From: Terrisporobacter othiniensis
Lineage (GTDB): Bacteria > Bacillota > Clostridia > Peptostreptococcales > Peptostreptococcaceae
Direction: 5' to 3'
DNA length: 5,231 nt
Assembly: GCF_000808015.1 (NCBI RefSeq)
Contig: NZ_JWHR01000051.1
Location: 1 to 5,231 of the forward strand
Shown here: one piece after another, positions 3,695 to 5,231 of the stretch
Layout: every line of letters starts with the position of its first letter
Position numbering within the stretch: the stretch's first letter is position 1
Translations under genes and position numbers: made by a program
The notes under the pieces: generated by a model
Seen by the model: only the letters and a program-made list of their open reading frames with translations
Told to the model about the DNA's origin: nothing
The model's database searches: none

Positions 3695-5231
3695 ATGTCT
3701 AAAATATTAAAATCAGCATCCATACTGTTTATCGCAACAATAATATCAAAGATTGTTGGATTTTTAAGAGATTTAGTTATTGGATATGTGTATGGTATTG
3801 GTGTTATATCAGATTCATATCTAATGGCGTTGAATATCATAACGGTAGCATTTATATCGCTATTATGTGTAGCTATTCAAAGTACATATATGCCTATATA
3901 TACATCAATAGAAGAAAAGAGTGGAAAGGAAAAAGCTTTAAAATTCACAAGCAATGTTATAAATATTATATTTATTATATCATTAATTGTATCAATTTTA
4001 GGTTGGATTTTCACAGAACCATTGGTTAAATTGTTTGCAACAGGATTTGAAGGAGAGAGACTTAAGCTTACCATACAACTAACAAGAATTATTTTATTTT
4101 CAGTTGGTTTAGTATGTATAACATACGTATTAAAAGCGTACTTAGAGATACATGACTACTTTTTGATTACAGGTATAATGCCCTTACCATATAATATATC
4201 AATAATAATATCAGTTTTACTTAGTAGAACTTTTGGTGTAGAAATCTTAGCATATGGAACTGTATTTGCATTTTTTATTCAAATGATATTTTTAATTCCA
4301 TTTTGCTGTAAAAAGGGATTTAGATACAAATTAAATATTGATTTGTTTGATAAAAATATAAAGAAGATGGCTTTAGCTATAGGACCTGTTTTGATAGGAG
4401 CATCAGCATATCAAATAAATAGTTTAGTAGATAAGAATTTATCATCTTTTTTAGTAACAGGTTCTTTATCTGCATTAAATTATGCATATAAATTAAATAT
4501 GTTTGTTACAGGATTATTTGTTGCATCAATAACAGCTGTAATATATCCTGTATTTTCTAAATTAGGTTCAAAAAAGGATTTAAGAAAACTAAAGATTACA
4601 TTTTGTAAATCTATTAATTCTGTTATATTAATTATTATGCCTATTTCTATAGGTGCATTTATATTGTCAAAACCAATAGTAAAAGTACTTTTTGAAAGAG
4701 GTGCCTTTGATGAAAGTGCAACTATTATAACAGCTCAAGTATTATCTTGCTATGCTATAGGTATGGTTGCGGCAGGAATGAGAGATGTTGCTGTAAGGGT
4801 ATTTTACTCCTTAGAAGACACCAAAATTCCAATGAAAAATAGTATATTATGTGTTATATCTAATATATTATTAAGCTTAATTTTAATAAGAACAATGAAA
4901 GTATCAGGACTTGCTTTAGGTTCAAGTATTTCGGCAATAATAGCTATATGTTTTTTATTGTTTAATCTTAGAAAGAAAATAGGAAAGTTTAATGCAATGA
5001 GTATTTTAATGACACTGTTTAAAACATTTTTAGCATCTTGTGTAATGGCTATTATAGTGTTGAAAATTTTTGCAAAAATATCCTTAATTAGTGAGTTCTT
5101 AGGATTAATAGTTTCTGTTAGCATGGGGGCCATAGTATATAGTATAATCGTATTAATTTTAAAAGTTGATTCAACTGATTATATTAAAGATATAATAAAA
5201 TCTAAAATAGCAAAATATACTAGTATATTAC
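3695..5231 (+). CDS. murJ: MurJ-family lipid II flippase (MviN), 3' end cut by window
   Basis: ATG 3695 follows AGAGGA (3683-3688) by six bases, and the frame is open for 512 codons to the window edge. MurJ is a multi-helix MOP-superfamily exporter that moves lipid II across the membrane for peptidoglycan synthesis. Family motifs in order: SKIVGFLRDL (18-27) and SDSY (39-42); SLSALNYAYKL (257-267); LFERGAF (332-338); RVFYSLEDTKIP (368-379). Compared with residues known to matter in E. coli MurJ, R25 and D40 fit R24 and D39, while K19 and K266 stand where R18 and R270 are expected. The RRxxxEGA segment carrying R52 is not recognisable (LLCVAIQSTYMPIY instead), which I believe is common in clostridial members. 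If the end resembles the copy at 1-151, about 12 codons are missing and the protein is near 524 aa, a normal length. No other peptidoglycan gene is in the window. Confidence 0.92.
   Translation, partial: MSKILKSASILFIATIISKIVGFLRDLVIGYVYGIGVISDSYLMALNIITVAFISLLCVAIQSTYMPIYTSIEEKSGKEKALKFTSNVINIIFIISLIVSILGWIFTEPLVKLFATGFEGERLKLTIQLTRIILFSVGLVCITYVLKAYLEIHDYFLITGIMPLPYNISIIISVLLSRTFGVEILAYGTVFAFFIQMIFLIPFCCKKGFRYKLNIDLFDKNIKKMALAIGPVLIGASAYQINSLVDKNLSSFLVTGSLSALNYAYKLNMFVTGLFVASITAVIYPVFSKLGSKKDLRKLKITFCKSINSVILIIMPISIGAFILSKPIVKVLFERGAFDESATIITAQVLSCYAIGMVAAGMRDVAVRVFYSLEDTKIPMKNSILCVISNILLSLILIRTMKVSGLALGSSISAIIAICFLLFNLRKKIGKFNAMSILMTLFKTFLASCVMAIIVLKIFAKISLISEFLGLIVSVSMGAIVYSIIVLILKVDSTDYIKDIIKSKIAKYTSIL
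5119..5231 (+). repeat. Right copy of 113-bp direct repeat (murJ 3' end)
   Basis: This is identical to 1-113 except at 5187-5188 (AA here, TT in the left copy), which changes one codon from Ile to Lys. It lies within murJ codons 475-512 and continues past the window edge. Confidence 0.95.

Noticed and set aside
4804..5133. Minus-strand open frame of 109 codons
   Set aside because: Lies wholly within murJ, which shows clear family motifs on the plus strand.
1..5231. CRISPR arrays, tRNA or rRNA genes, insertion sequence transposases, integrases
   Set aside because: No regularly spaced repeats, tRNA cloverleaf, rRNA-like stretch or transposase motif was seen.

Overview
The window is a strongly AT-rich stretch of a low-GC Gram-positive genome. 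Codon use (AGA, ATA, TTA), AGGAGG-type ribosome binding sites and the gene families (an ECF sigma factor paired with a DUF4179 anti-sigma factor, a glycine-zipper protein, a clostridial-style MurJ) suggest Clostridia, possibly Peptostreptococcaceae (Clostridioides/Paraclostridium-like). The genus is inference.

Layout, all intact genes on the + strand. (1) 1-151: the 3' end of a murJ-like gene, nearly identical (111/113 by eye) to the last 113 bases of the window. (2) 113-409: no intact gene; weak remnants on both strands and a good intrinsic terminator at 373-402. (3) 446-919: a two-gene unit of a 58-aa protein of unknown function and a 93-aa three-helix membrane protein, closed by a 12-bp-stem hairpin. 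(4) 1017-2716: an ECF sigma factor with a TTG start, followed one base later by its predicted membrane-anchored anti-sigma factor, with an ECF-like promoter and a perfect 16-bp palindrome upstream and a terminator hairpin downstream. (5) 2869-3469: a broken chimeric ORF (acetyltransferase N-terminus joined to a zinc-ribbon-like tail, then a frameshift) running into a 132-aa protein with a very regular GxxxG glycine zipper. (6) 3695-5231: a nearly complete murJ (lipid II flippase family) cut by the window end.

Functionally, the sigma/anti-sigma pair is a cell-envelope signalling module, and MurJ supplies peptidoglycan precursors to the outside of the membrane. A regulatory link between them is not shown by the sequence. 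The two ends of the window lie in the same repeated murJ 3' end. This means a roughly 5.1-kb unit flanked by direct repeats: a tandem duplication, two murJ paralogues, or a contig that broke at a repeat.

I do not see a clearly new defence or mobile system. The best leads are the terminal murJ duplication, the calcium-type Asp loop in the anti-sigma ectodomain, the palindrome placed at the likely start of the sigma operon transcript, and the rearranged gene in front of the glycine-zipper protein.
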